64,000 bases of DNA, taken from Nereocystis luetkeana. Lineage: Eukaryota > Sar > Phaeophyceae > Laminariales > Laminariaceae. The stretch lies in NCBI GenBank assembly GCA_031213475.1, contig JARUPZ010000019.1:767001-831000 (forward strand), written 5' to 3'. Below, piece by piece: positions 23,808-35,943 of this stretch; the first letter of the stretch is position 1; every line of letters begins with the position of its first letter. The notes under the pieces were generated by a model that was not told where the DNA came from, searched no databases, and saw only the letters and a program-made list of their open reading frames with translations. Made by a program: the position numbers and the translations under genes.

Positions 23808-26800
23808 GTGAGAACCGATCTGTCCAACTAAATACGAGTTACGAGTAAATGAAAACAGATTTTCATTCGATCGGCGGTTTCTCAGGCATTTAGTTAAATG
23901 ACTATCATACAAAAATAAAAGACAGTAGTCTGAAAATATATGACTCCGAATTTGGCAAACGTGTTCCGGAGCCTACACCGCAATATGCGGGCATTACAGC
24001 TTCTGGAATCCAAGTTGGTTTCGTCGAGAAAGGCCATGCCGAGTGAATCTCGTCTCGTACGTAGGTGTTTCGATACTAATGTCTATTCGAAACCATGCAA
24101 AGTGGATGACGCTGCTTCTCGGTGCGAAAATTCCTCGAGGCAAGGCGAAATGATCGATATATCCTCACCACTCACTACCCAAGGTGGTAATTGACCGCAG
24201 TTTAGGGGACGACGTGACCGCATGTGGGCAATCGCGTGCCGTAACGGCAAGTGACGGCTGAATACGGGGAAACGAAAAATATCCGCATATGGGCAACCGC
24301 GTGACGTAACGGCAAGTGACGGCTTAATACGGGGAAACGAAAAATATATCCCCTTCTTTTTTTTTTTCAGCCAGCCTTGCAATTAAATTGAAAACTGGGG
24401 TTTTTGTTTTTGTGGCTTGCCTGCTGCCAAGTGCCAAGCGTACATGGGCGGTTTGAGGGCAAGCCACAAAGATAGGGCGACGAAAGCGATACCTGTGCCG
24501 CCGCGGACGAGTGAACAGCAAGGGTGTGGTAACGGTAACTGGTGCCACTTGACGAATAGTTTCCGGAGAGATATGGGGGCTTTTCTTCGGCGGGGATAGG
24601 GGCTAGCGGTCACTTGACGTCAAAAACCGGTTGCATTTTGTTGCGTTGCCCACAGAAAAAAAAAACTCATTTTGGCCAATTGTACAATGAAAAAAAATGC
24701 CTGAAAGCACTTCTGCTGTACTTACGTTTTTTTCGTCGCCGATATTTCGTCATTCTGTTCTAGCTCAATTTTTTTCCATTGATCCAACATTTGGCATGGC
24801 AGATGTGGGCTCCTTGGTGCACTCCCGTGACGGTGGCAAAGCGGCGGCAGTTTCCGTGCCCTGCTTCCAGTCGGACCTCGTCGTTGAAGTTTGAAAATGG
24901 GCAAAAAATATTGTCCCATGCGTTCTAGTTTGATTGTCTTGTACTGGAGCCAATTATATTTTTGGCTGCTGTAGAAGATTATGTTCGTATCATACTCGTA
25001 CGTACCTGATTCCTTGGTAATTGTTTAGTAACAGTTTTTTATACTTCGTATGATATTTGGGTAGGTCTAAGCCCGGCAGCAGAAGCGTAGAACGTACTCC
25101 GTCGCTCTGCCGCTGCTCTTCAAGGATACAGTAGCTGCTGTATTAGCAAGGCCAGCACGTACCACCTGTCTGCATATGCATCGGGACAGAAAACGGAGTT
25201 ATTTAGCGTGTTTTGACTGTCGGCACGAGCGAGAGCAGGATAGCCGTTTTGTGCATGTGTTTGGTGTTTTTTCAGGCACCATTCTCAGGTCGACCGCGGC
25301 AGCCGGAGGTTCGATCCCTAATTTCGCAAGGCGGAAATGACATGACTGGCTGTATGCGAGCACACAGACGGAAATATGATCAAGTTCGTCGAGGTCTTCG
25401 AGTCGGACCTCGGCCGTGAAAATGGCCTAATGGGGCGACGGAAATGCCTCGATCGAAGCTGCCGTTTGCTTGAAGCTACGATGAACCGAATTCATCCAAG
25501 CCTAGGATGGCCAAGCGCCAACAAGCCACAGAACAGACTCTATCATGACTTGATTGAGTTCCTCTGAGCGTCCTGTGATATTTGGGGGCTTCAGTGGGCA
25601 GCACGGTGACCGTGAAGAGTTCCTCAAAAGGCCCTCTGTGGGGCTGATCTCTGCCAAACCTCGGTTTCTATAATATTCGCGTTTTTTATTTCACCTATAA
25701 AAACATTTTGTGGGCAATGCAACACAGGTGACGTGACCGACGAGACGTGGAGCCCGCGGTGACTGGGAGACGTCACACACCTTCTTTGCTCACCGCCGTC
25801 TAGTTCTCTGTCCGTCAAGAGTCAAGAGATAGAGCTTATTCATGATCCGCAAAACACAGTCAAGTTTTTACGATGAGAGACACAAAATCTCGATTTCCCG
25901 GCCCGGTTTGTCGTTTTTTATGTCTTGAATTTTGGCACGCGATTTATAAACGCTCTTGCCTAGGGATTACTTGGTGCCCACTTTGATTTTTTTACTTTTT
26001 TTTCGTTACATATCGGCGAAACGTCGGCCGGGGCTTTTCGAAAACATCAATTAGTCCACCGCATCCAAGAACAACCGTGATAAACTCAAGCCTCCATTTT
26101 ACACTGGAGAAACCCCGTCCCAAATTTCAGCACAAACTACGTACCGTAAAACGGGGCTGGGAAAACCGCGTCAAATATAGCGGGTCCTTTAGGCTAGACC
26201 AGCTCGTACAGCAGTATAGGACACCTAGTATGCGAGTGCGTATTAAGAAACAGGAAATCTAGCTCAGGATGGATTTCTTATTTGAGATTGGTTGCGGTCT
26301 GCGCTAGCTTCGTAGTAAAAGGAATCCTGAATTTACCGTTGTATTTCCATGAAAGTATCAGCCTGCCTCTTTTGTTGTTCGTTTTCTCATTATGTATCCT
26401 GTCCTGTACCAGGTATGATATATATATATATATATAGATATATAAAATATATAGATATATAGATATATCTACCTTAGTACCCAACACCTAACTCTCCCCC
26501 CCCCCACGCTTGAATGGGGGTTATCGCCTGAGGCTGTCAACCGCTCCAAATACGGTAGTGGGGTGCCCGATTTAAGATCTCCTCGGAACAGGACAGCGTT
26601 GGCCGCTCTTATCTACGAACCGCTTGTATGTCCGTGTAAGACCGGTTTGAGGCTATCCTGGGATGAGAGTTGAAAGCGAAACTCTTTCTTTCATCGGCAT
26701 ATATGTCCGCATGAAGAGCGCTAAAGCCCGCATTAAAGCGGGAGAAGTCAGGTGACAACCGTGATATTCAAGTTTCCGCGTCAAGCCGAATTTACCGCTC

Positions 26801-27212
26801 TTCTGTCCGTTTTCTCGTATTCTGGGCGCTATTCAACCGGGTACCCCACTGAAGTGTGGAGGTGAAAAGGCATCAAGGCAGCCACTTTCTCCCATCTTTG
26901 ACCTTTACTCCGCACGGATACACGTATACCTGGGACCTGACTAGTTGGTTGCCGATAAAGAGGCTGAAGGTGGCTCATAGCAGTAAGAGCTAGTTAGAAG
27001 CAGACAACCAAAACACGTCGCAGTTGGTGTCAGTATCCACAGAGCAGTTTTACCTCTGATTCACCTCGTTGACCTGCCACTCTCAGCGGTCCTTGTACCC
27101 CGCGACTATTCACACGCGCTGGTCCTGCTGCTATAACCCCACCACAGCCTTCCAAAAGCTGGAAAGCTGTCTTTAACCCTTGTAGTACCGCCCTCTACAG
27201 AAACCTATATCT
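23808..27212. other. Long gene-poor stretch
   Basis: No conserved coding sequence. A direct tandem duplication of about 65 bp occupies 24219-24350 (GCAAGTGACGGCT, then AATACGGGGAAACGAAAAAT in both). Positions 26417-26470 are TA and TATAGA repeats. Stretch 26500-27180 is unique-looking and of moderate GC, but without a long frame or a known RNA fold that I can see. Confidence 0.5.
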
Positions 27213-27323
27213 TATTTCGGGGGGCCATAGTAAATAGGACCTACGGTAAACGCAAACACCTATATATTTCCCTATTTGTACTGCAAATATTCGGTCCTAT
27301 TTACTACGGTCCCCCCCGTAATA
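27213..27323. repeat. MITE-A copy 4
   Basis: The copy is in antisense order, with GGGGGCCATAGTAAATAGGA on the left and CTATTTACTACGGTCC plus a C-run on the right. The left TTAC is changed to TTTC. Confidence 0.88.
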
Positions 27324-27376
27324 GTCTGGTTTCGAGTGTTTTCTACCCCAACGGGAGTGCGATCTTATCGGGGTTG

Positions 27377-27471
27377 ACCCTGTTAGGGCTTCTTGCAGTC
27401 CCGTTTCGGAGACAAACCACTCAGATTCTCAGTACTTTGTCCTCAAAACGGGACAAAGTACTAAAAGGATG
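27377..27471. repeat. MITE-B copy 2
   Basis: It is a degraded palindrome with GCAGTCCCGTTTCGGAGACA and CTCAAAACGGGAC. The TTAA ends are lost. It lies just upstream of the first recognised DPM2 coding exon. Confidence 0.75.
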
Positions 27472-27663
27472 GCGTACCAGGTACGCGCCAGTCAGCACTT
27501 CTTCAGCTGTTGGAAGTCCGCCGCGGCAAACCAGTTTGAGGCTCGAGCCATCCCATCTCTCGCGCCCGCCATATACGAAGAGAGCGGTGTCCTGATGGGA
27601 GTTCTCCGCGGGCTGCCCGCTTGTGTGTCCTGTTCTGCCGTGTGCTGCCGTGCTTTGCCGAAG

Positions 27664-30358
27664 GCTGTCGGCAGCGATAAGCTCGTGGGCACAGGACTGC
27701 TGCTGGCGAGCGTCACAATCTTCGTGTACTACACGCTTTGGGTCATTGTTCTGGTGAGCGAGCGCTTTTTTTTTTCGCCTTTCCCGCTGCCGCTACTGAC
27801 TGTTTGCCGTGTGCTCCTGCCCTTGCCCTTGCCTTGCCATTGCCCTCGCCCCTGCCCTCGCGAACAAAATGGCCACTCAGCCTCGTGAGCTATATATACA
27901 TACCACCGACAGCAATAGCAGGGTACCTGGTACTACGAAATACAAGCACCATTTACACACTTGTATGAAAACGAAAGGGCCCTCACATTGCCGACCAGAG
28001 CGGTATCTGGTAGTGCAGTGTTACAGAGTTAGTATTGTGCATGCGGCTGCTCGAACAAAGGTAATTCGAGTGAAGGGCGTAAGGACCGTCCGTGAATTAA
28101 TACGTACCAGGTATGGAACCCCCCCCCCCCAACAAAAAATCCTTAGATTTCCAGGCACAGAGGTATATGCTGACCGCTGCTCTTCGAGAAACAAGGCGAA
28201 CTATACACCTGTTTATGTATCCGCGGTAAAAGTTTGTGCAGCTCCAAGTTTCGGCTGCGGTTTCCCCAAACGTCCTACAGGAGGCGTTGCGTAGCTTGGC
28301 ACCTGCTTTGAAGAGGAGTTGGAAGCAGGGTTACATAGCCGACACGATATCATCGATCGGCTCCCATAAGCCGGGGGCAGAGGTCCTCGATCGTCGAGGT
28401 TGCGTCGATCGGCGTGGCTGGTGCTACTCGAAGCGCGTGCTGTGTTATTCAAGTAGGGTTGGGGCGCTGGGTGACTCGAGGCAGTAGCGATTATACTGTC
28501 GTCAACATCAATCGGTATGTCGGATCGCGGCGGTACACTGTCTCTCATCTCTCCTCTCTCCTCCCGAAACGCATTCAGTGGAGTTCCGAACTATACGACG
28601 GCGTGTTTCTTGGGCGTACGTTCGATAAAAACTACTGGTGAATATACTGACCAGGTCAATCAGTAGATTACTACTGCCAGTACATACTGCTGGGCCAGTA
28701 CCGAGCCCTAGTGTTGACCCTTGTGTGGCATGATTTTTTTGTTCAAGGATAACGACCTAAACATCGAGGAGTGCGGTAGGAAGCGTGTGCAACAGTTCAA
28801 CAGTACACACACCGGACAGGCAGATGAGATGGATCATATCCCCACTTCATTGTCTAGATAATTTCAAGGGAAGACAATATTCCTGGTCTGCGTAATAACG
28901 GAAGGTTGGATAAGGATCTAAAACAAATGTACCGCAGGGTGTGATCTACATCAGACGTGTGCAAACAAACGGCACACACATACGTGGCCATGTCTCGCGC
29001 GCGCGGTATGTACGGCTCCTTACGCCGGAATTCGAACGCGATACACCCTGCCCCCATTTGCAGCTCGGGTTGCGTGGGGCCGCTGATGCTGTACTACGAC
29101 CAAGTAATTTAGTGATCGTCGCCACTATAGGCGTACGTGCTTCGCAGCACTTTTGTGGCCTTTTTGTTTTGTCGCTGGGCCTGATGGGATGGAGCTACCT
29201 CTATACTTGAGGACCTACTACAGTAGCAGCACCCAACAAGGCATGACCCTTATAAGGCATCAAGGCATGCCTTATCGTTTTGTTAGAGCAGTAGTTTTCG
29301 ATGTTTTGACGTAGCGTAGAGGCACACGCTACGATATGGGTGCACCTAGTGTAAATATTTTCCATGGCTCCTCATTCGAAAGAGCTCAATGCATCACCCA
29401 CAACAGCTCGGAAGAAAAGCGTACGCCCAGGCCGACGAGCGATGCCATGGCCTACGAGGCCTACAACAATTGAAAAAAAAAAAAAAAAAAAAAACGATGC
29501 GTGTGTAGTGGTAAGGTCAGCCGAGTATAGCCCCACCAGCCGGAAAAAAAAAATGGCCAAGAAGTGCCGCCCCTAATGTACCACGCGTCCCTGGGCCAAT
29601 GGGATTGCTCGTCGGTTTTAACCCTTTTAAGACGGCAGTCCCATCTTTGGGACCAAACCACTCAAATTCTAAGTAGTTTGTCCCCAAAACGGGACTGCGG
29701 TTCTGAACATGGGTCAAGGGTACCTTTTTTCTGGAAGGCGTTTTTTTGTTGGGTGGTATATAGAGCTCTTCCAAGTGAAGAGCCTCAGGAAAGTTGCACG
29801 TGTACCCCCCCCCTGCCGTAGTAGATGGCGAGCGTCTACTCTACTCTAGAAACTATAGAGTTTCGATATTGTTTTTTATTCGCTGAAGCCCCTTCCAAGG
29901 GGAAAACATATAACATACTGACACCGATAAATTGGTGGCTTCGTTTGTCACTCAGCACCGCTTTGCCTTCCCCCGACCCCTCCCGTGTCGTTCGTTTCCG
30001 ACGCGTGTGTGTACGTATGCACCGTGCGTGCTTGTGTGCTTGCTTGCTTGCCTGCGTGGTTGCTTGCGTGCCTGCTTGTGTGCTTGCTTGCGTGCTTGCT
30101 TGCGTGCTTGCTTGCGTGCTTGCTTGTGTGCTTGCTTGTGTGCTTGCTTGCTTGCTTGCTTGTGTCTGCGCCCTTGCGCCCGGTTCATCACAGCCGTTTG
30201 TGGACACGTCGCATCCGGTGCAAGACTTCTTCCTGCCGAGGAAGTACGCGATCGCGATCCCGACGGTGCTCGTGATCATCGTGGTGGCGCTCGTGGTGTC
30301 CTTCGTCGGTCTCACCGTCACGAAGTCCGCTCGAAAGCCGAAGCAGAAGTCGTCGTGA
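27664..30358 (+). CDS. DPM2: Dolichol-phosphate mannosyltransferase subunit 2
   Basis: Two recognised exons, 27664-27753 and 30194-30358, join in phase 0 (GTTCTG|GTGAGC to ATCACAG|CCG). DPM2 is a two-helix ER membrane protein that stabilises the dolichol-phosphate-mannose synthase complex, supplying mannose for N-glycans and GPI anchors. The first helix is GLLLASVTIFVYYTLWVIVL. After the junction come PFVDTSHPVQDFFLPRKYA, where DFFLPR matches the family KYFLPR, then the second helix around AIPTVLVIIVVALVVSFVGL and a basic tail. From the Ala at 27664 to the stop there are 84 residues; the human protein has 84 in all. The 5' boundary is not settled. The frame is open upstream to an ATG at 27595, but position 27664 follows a pyrimidine-rich tract ending in AG, so the start codon may be on an upstream exon. 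The 2.4-kb intron holds a MITE-B and a TGCT-rich minisatellite. Confidence 0.9.
29618..29719. repeat. MITE-B copy 3, in the DPM2 intron
   Basis: The left part is TTAACCCTTTTAAGACGGCA and the right part is TTTGTCCCCAAAACGGGACT followed by GCGGTTCTGA. The TTAA is clear on the left and degraded on the right. Confidence 0.85.
30027..30172 (+). repeat. TGCT/TGCG minisatellite next to the DPM2 splice acceptor
   Basis: About 145 bp of GCTTGCTTGCGT-type repeats, with GTGTGCTTGCTT variants, ends about 20 bp before the acceptor at 30193. It is open in all three plus-strand frames (Cys/Leu/Ala/Val repeats) but belongs to the intron. Confidence 0.9.
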
Positions 30359-31565
30359 GAGCTTATTTCTCCTCAATCTACGTGTCCGACAGACTTGTTT
30401 ATACATTATGTAGTATGATACCCGTATATATAGATGTACGCGTACTCGTACATGCTGTAGATCGATGTCGTCCGTTCCCCGTGTGATATTTCTCTCGGCG
30501 TTTCGAGTGTTGTGTCCATCGTGGGCTGCCTTCGGGGGGCGGATTGCCGTACGGGTAGCTGTCAGTTCTTGGTGTAGTGCGGACGTATACATGTACACGG
30601 CAGCAGCACTGGGTGCCTTTCTCGGCTCCGCCCCCTGATGGTTTTGCTCGATCACTGCAGGGTATGCTGGGGAGACGTCATCTGGGATTTGCTGGGGGCT
30701 CCGATTATTGCAACAACAACGAGCTGGCGTTGACGTGCGTTTGTGTTTGTGTGTGTGTTTTTTCGTTGTTCAGTCGGCAACAACAAACTACCTACCGTGC
30801 GATGTTGTACGTAGCGTGAAGGTACACTTAACTATACAGTACAAACACATGCAGCATATACGCAGCCGGTGCGGTTTTCTGCTATCGCAAGCTCCGAGAT
30901 TTTCGCTGGTCAGCGACAAGATGACGAGGGGAGTGCTACAACCCCCCCCATCACGACCACCACCACCGCTGTCGCCGTACGGCCGTGTACGAAGGAAGTG
31001 CTACATCACGACCACCACCACCGCCGTCGCCGTACGACCGTGGACGTTCGTGCCGAGTGTGGCACGGGGGGGCGATCAATCACTTCGCAATAACTCAACA
31101 CCCGAAAACGAGCAGTCCATCTCACCCGGTGGGGGGTGATCCGCAGGGTGTCTCACAAACAATGCAGCAACACGATTTCCTCGCCGGAAGTCCAGCGTTT
31201 TTTTCCCCCAGATTTTTTTCAATTTTTTTTTCCCCCAGATTTTTTTCAATTTTTTTTTCCCCACAGAGTATCAGCAGTACAATAGAGTCCTGATTTTGCT
31301 TCCCCCCCCCCCCCCCCCACACACATAATATAGGCAGTACAATGGAGCCTTGTGCTACAGCAGTACGCATTTGTAATGGATACCGGCGGCGGCAGCCAGT
31401 GGCGCGAACCGAACCGAGGTGGTTCGACCGCATCACGCCGTTTTGCCTTTCTGTGCGTCGAAACAATTTCACGCGCGGTCAGTCGTGCGCTTGTTGACGT
31501 CTTGTCATTTCGGCTCGCATGCGTATCGCGAAACATATCCCGAAGCGGCCCCCTCTTCAAATAAT
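30359..31565. other. Region downstream of DPM2, low-complexity repeats only
   Basis: A direct duplication of about 60 bp lies at 30935-31035 (CATCACGACCACCACCACCG, then GTCGCCGTACG in both). Two copies of a T-rich unit (CCCCCAGATTTTTTTCAATT) lie at 31203-31258. A 20-bp C-run is at 31299-31318. No gene seen. Confidence 0.55.
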
Positions 31566-31645
31566 ATTACGGGGGACCATATTAAAGACCAGGTAGGACC
31601 TACGGTGAATACAATAATCTATATATTTCCCTAGTTTTATTATTA

Positions 31646-31750
31646 TTACGGGGGACTATAGTTAATATGACAAAATATTGTTAGTAAAAAGGGTGAAATG
31701 TATAGGTTTTTATGTATACCATAGGTCCTATTAACTATGGCCCCCCGTAA
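31646..31750. repeat. MITE-A copy 6, nested in copy 5
   Basis: Complete copy with TTACGGGGGACTATAGTTAA on the left and the complementary end on the right, flanked by TA on both sides inside the outer MITE. Confidence 0.9.
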
Positions 31751-31786
31751 TAACAATATTTGGTCCTATTTACTACCTGGTACCAG

Positions 31787-32118
31787 TTTTTTTTTTTTTT
31801 TTTTTAATCATCACTTTTACTTCCCAGCCTAACTCGTAGGAGGGGTTTTACCCTCGGCGATCTGCTGGACAAGCCGTGGTCACAGGTGTCGCCCCTTCTC
31901 CCCCCCGGTATGTGCCTTTATTTTTTGTCGCGCATAGGGCTCAGCATTCCCACTGCTCGTCGATTTTCATCGAATGTAGCTAGCTCACGCTCTCGCGCTT
32001 TCCGCCAATCAATTTTTTACGCAAGAAAAAGTCCCTACGAACATGCACTCGGCGAGACTTGAACCCACGAAATTGATCTTGATAGGCACGCGGACCACCT
32101 ACCAAGCCAGCGGGGACG
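31787..32118 (-). repeat. SINE family 1, antisense copy inside MITE-A copy 5
   Basis: It starts with a T-run (19 T, the tail) and ends with the reverse complement of the tRNA-like head (GGTGAGACTTGAACCCACG-type T-arm, head end GGGGAC). It matches the copy at 6166-6502 over its whole length, including the internal A-run region and the AAGGCACGT body motif. It breaks the right terminus of the outer MITE-A. Confidence 0.87.
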
Positions 32119-32149
32119 GTCCCCCGTAATAGTTGCCGAAGAAGGTTGA

Positions 32150-32280
32150 TATGTTGAGGTACTGCTGTGGATATGTACTATATGGTAGATCCTGCACAGC
32201 ACCTCTGAACAGGTTAGGATCTGTAAATGATCTACATCGTGATCTACCAATAGAGGGTCCTATCTGTCGGTCCGACGTGT
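32150..32280. repeat. AGATC-rich repeat fragment
   Basis: GGTAGATCCTGCACAGC, GATCTGTAAATGATCTACA and related words are shared in style with 63375-63640 and 49120-49260. Boundaries are unclear. Confidence 0.4.
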
Positions 32281-32434
32281 GAATCTGTTCGCTCTCCCCA
32301 CGTTTCTGGTACGGACTCTTGTTACGCTTGGCATAAAAGAGTTTAATATTTTCTGCAACGCGAGTTGGCGTTGATGATGCTCTCTCCTCGGGGCATCGTC
32401 CAGTGCATGCCCATTATCCCCCCCCCCCCCCTAT

Positions 32435-32985
32435 TTTTTAAAGGTTGTATTGACGTCGGTTGGCAACGACACTGTAAAACATGCCGCTAACTACGTGAGC
32501 TAGACAACCAGGGTACCGTTTTTTTTTTTTTTTTTTTTGGCGGTCGCCCACAGCTGGTTGTCGAGTTAGATAATTTGTGCGAGGTAAAGAAGCTTCACTC
32601 CGCACAATTGGGAATGATCGTATCACATAGTAGTGTTCAAGGTAAGGCACCCAAGAGGCAGTTACATAGCACTCCCATTGCTGTCTCTGGAAATGCCTAC
32701 ACCGGAAATTAATCTACTCATTGAAGCTGTCGTCCATATGCAAGTCCGCCTCAAAAGCGGTTCTTAGTAGGATGCAGCTCACCCTTCATGCGACTTGCCA
32801 GACACCTCACGGCGCTTTGCGCTTGGTGCAAGCAATGTCTGCCTGGTCGTTGAAAACCCGACATGCTCCCCGTCCCGGCATTGTAGGGATGCGAGGGTCT
32901 ATGGTCATACGACTACGGCCATGCATGAGATCGAGTACATCTCTCCTATCGAGTGCACCCCCCCCCCCCCCCCCCCCCAATCGAT
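32435..32985 (+). repeat. R1 element (poly(C)-tailed SINE-like repeat), long copy 1
   Basis: It matches 52110-52645 along about 540 bp: ACACTGTAAAACATGCCGCT, a T-run, CGTCCATATGCAAGTCCGCC and AGCGGTTCTTAGTAGGATGC, ending TATCGAGTGCA plus a long C-run. The last ~75 bp before the C-run (TGCTCC, GTCCCG, GGGATGCG, GACTACGGC, GAGTAC) resemble the 3' end of the LINE at 9643-13890. No long conserved frame is shared. 5'-truncated copies lie at 35617, 35680, 35943 and 57025. Confidence 0.8.
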
Positions 32986-33871
32986 TGGCTCCGCACCTCG
33001 CAAGCGACTTCTAGGTCGCCGTGCCTCGCCAGTGATTTCTCCTCTCTTTTGTGCGCAACACGAAAAAAAAAAACTCCATCAAGGTACCTCTCTCGGTTCT
33101 GGTTTCTTTGGACATACACAACATGTGGTATTAACGCGTCGCGGGGGGGGGACTTTAGGGTTCGAGAGACTTTGTTTTTCGATGATCAAGATGGCCGGAG
33201 ACTGCCGTCCCCCCGCCCCCAAATGCTAAAGCGTGCACCAGGTACCCTGATGTACCAGGTGAATAAGTATGTATGTATGATATGTACCTTTTCGTATGCC
33301 ACTCGATCATGATTTGAGCTTCTGGTATTTACTGCGATATTGATAGTCCACGTGGATGCGGAGACAAAGATGTTGCTCCCGAGATGAAATACTAAGATTT
33401 CCATCTGTTGGTAAAACTGTTCCGAACACTTGCACACGATTCTTCTGCGCGTTTTCACATTGAGCCCCCCTATATGGGCCGTGGGCCGCCCCACGGCTCC
33501 TTTTCGTCACGTTCACGCACGCACGCTGATTGATGATGATTTATGATGATTGATGGTGCATGATCATCATCATACGTACGTATATACTACTGTGCCCGCT
33601 CGGGTGTAGGAGAGGGGGAGACGATAGACGAGGTCCACGCCTGCCTTCCTGCGGGAAATATACGGCACCAAGTACAAGTACGTACGGAGGTGGAATGAAT
33701 TACGTTTTGGCTCTCGGGAATGTTGTGTGATGTGCTTCTTGTTGAATCCACTCTCCACCCACGGCCATACAGCAGCAGTACCAGGTAAATACGTGAATAC
33801 CTTCTGTCGGTGTTCGCGCGCTCTCGTACACGGTTTATCATACCTGGCATTATATGTACCACTACAGCAGT
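32986..33871. other. Intergenic region, no gene recognised
   Basis: A low-complexity TGATGATTGATG tract is present at 33527-33575. Scattered TACCAGG motifs occur (exact TACCAGGTA at 33779). No gene. Confidence 0.5.
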
Positions 33872-34003
33872 ATTACGGGGGACCATAGCAAATACCTGGT
33901 AGGACCTATACACGGTAGTATGCACAAAAACCTATTCGTACCTGGTATATTTTACTATTTTTACTAACGATATGTGGTTCTATTTACTATGGTCCTCCCC
34001 GTA
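33872..34003. repeat. MITE-A copy 7, with two TACCTGGTA insertions
   Basis: The copy is longer than the family norm because it carries TACCTGGTA at 33893-33901 (in place of TA before GGACC) and again at 33939-33947 (in place of TA before TATTTT). The termini TTACGGGGGACCATAG and its counterpart are present. ACTACAGCAGTA lies directly before it. Confidence 0.9.
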
Positions 34004-35616
34004 CAGTAGATACGTTTTTTTGTTAACATTCCATCTCCTTCCGGTGCGTCAGCGTGCTCGCGCTGTTCGCGACGACCATAGGGAAACATGGACGACGAGG
34101 TAACTCGCACGGCGACGAGCGACTTGTTTTGAAATTTGGTACCAAGGTATGATTTCTCACATACCTGGTGTGCGTATCCGGCTTGGTCTGAACACACAGC
34201 GAAAGTGCAGAGTTAAAACTTTTGGAGCGCAGAAGAATCGAACTGCGAATGTTTCGCGGGTGTATCAATCCTTGACGAGTGGCTGCCAAGGTGTTATTTT
34301 TTACGTATTTACGACGTCGTATATAGTACCAGGTACCTGGTAGTATTTAATATTCATGAGTAGACTTGTACTTTTTTAGCCGAGCACCGGTACCAGATGC
34401 CATTCTGGCCTGAAATATAATCCCGTTTGGTGACTGATGTGAAGATCAAACGCATCTTATATTGAAGGCCATATCGATACGTACGGTAGACGGTACAGAG
34501 GTATGTACATACGTTCGAAGAGGGGGGGTGCATTTTTTTTTCCCTGATGTGGGTTCCAAAGGTAACATGGGGGAGCCATCTTCGTGTGATGTGTTTAGAT
34601 GACACGACTACATCATCACCGATAAGTATTGTACGCACAGCCGAACGAACAATCCACACACCGTCTGAGAGATCACGGACTACTTGCCTTTTAAAGGCGG
34701 GTAGACGAGATCGGAATTCCTAAACGGAGATAGGATCGGGAAACGAGAAGTTCTTACACTGATTGCCGGAAGAACGATCGGTAGGCAGAGGAAAATTCTA
34801 CAGGAGGAGGAGTACATCAGACACGAGGACTTTAGGAGAGTTTGTGGCGGGGGTTGGGACGAGTATATCTCGGTGTCGATTTCCCCCCCCCCCCTACTTC
34901 TCACTTTTCTACCAGAGCACCTCCTTTAACTCTCGCCGTAACAAAGAAGCTATTAATATTAACCAGAAGAAGCGAAGCGCTGCTTGCTTCCCAGCTGCCA
35001 GATGCATATACACCTGCGTCCCTTACCCTTACCTCGGCGCCACCATTTCACACTACTACTAATACTACTGCTGTGTGTAGACCATCTAGATATGGATCAA
35101 AGATGTCAGGAGACATGTCACGCAAAAACAAAAACGTGCGCTGTCAAGGGTGTATGGCCGACCGCTTCACACTACAACCCACTGCATGTTCGTAGCAGTT
35201 TGGTATCGGTCAAGGCGTGTCAAGGCAAAGTTGCTGTCTGTCGGGGGGTGAAAGTGCTGCCTCCAGACATCTTATGCTATAGATCCTATAGCCCACTATT
35301 ATTATGACATGGCGTGCAAGATCATCTGTGTATCACAGACCCAGCCAACGGGAAACACGCCCTTCGATAACGCATGCATGCGGAATGTACGGCTCCCACC
35401 CGAAATGGTGAGTGAGCGATATCATGCATACAACATCAGAAAACCTATCTATCTGCGCACGGAAAGATCTAGATACATATGATGGAGTGGAAATCGATGA
35501 CCTGCCCGATGTATCGAACAATGCCATGGCACTTCGTACAAAAACTTTTTCCGGGTACTTCGTTCGAGGAGTCCCCGCCAGGTAGAACATTGTGGGCCAA
35601 CTAAAAATACCTTGTG
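34004..35616. other. Intergenic region, no gene recognised
   Basis: An adjacent double motif TACCAGGTACCTGGTA lies at 34327-34342. Stretch 35380-35530 has AGATCTAG and CTATCTATC words of the AGATC-rich family. No conserved coding sequence. Confidence 0.5.
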
Positions 35617-35816
35617 CTATAGGGATGCGAGGTCCATATGGTCGTACGACTACTGTACGACCATGCATGATATCGAGTACAATGTCTGCCTGGTCGGAAA
35701 CCCGACGTGCTCCGTCCCGGCTTTCCGTTCCGGCATTGCAGGGATGCGAGGGGTTATGGTTACATGACTACAGCCATGCATGATATCGAGCACACCCCCC
35801 TTCCCCCCCCGTCTAC
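35617..35816 (+). repeat. R1 element, two head-to-tail 5'-truncated copies
   Basis: The first fragment (35617-35679) holds only the 3' terminal part, GGGATGCGAGGTC to ATATCGAGTAC. The second starts at once (35680) with AATGTCTGCCTGGTCGG and runs through GGGATGCGAGG and ATATCGAGCACA into a C-rich tail. The variable 5' ends with a common 3' end are what retroposition gives. Confidence 0.75.
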
Positions 35817-35828
35817 GGTAGTACAACT

Positions 35829-35943
35829 TTTACGGGGGACCATAGTAAATAGGACCAAATATTGTTAGTAAAAATAGGTAAATATATACCAGGTAGGTTT
35901 TTGTGCATACCATAGGTCCTATTAACTATGGTCCCCCGTAATA
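35829..35943. repeat. MITE-A copy 8, with a TACCAGGTA insertion
   Basis: Complete termini are present. At 35887-35895 it reads TACCAGGTA where other copies read TA before GGTTTTTGTG, an exact gain of CCAGG plus one TA. Confidence 0.92.

Larger units (their letters stand above)
31566..32132. repeat. MITE-A copy 5, interrupted twice
   Basis: The outer MITE starts at 31566 (TTACGGGGGACCATATTAAA). It is split at about 31645 by a second MITE-A and again at about 31776 by a SINE, and resumes only at 32119 with GGTCCCCCGTAAT. It also carries a CCAGG insertion at 31589-31595. This is a three-layer stack that orders the insertions. Confidence 0.85.

Noticed and set aside
26500-27180. Possible structured RNA or long terminal repeat
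   Set aside because: No inverted ends TG...CA, no second copy, no primer-binding site or known RNA motif seen.
29825-30358. 177-residue open frame as one gene
   Set aside because: Its first two thirds come from the TGCT minisatellite; only 30194-30358 is DPM2 exon 2.
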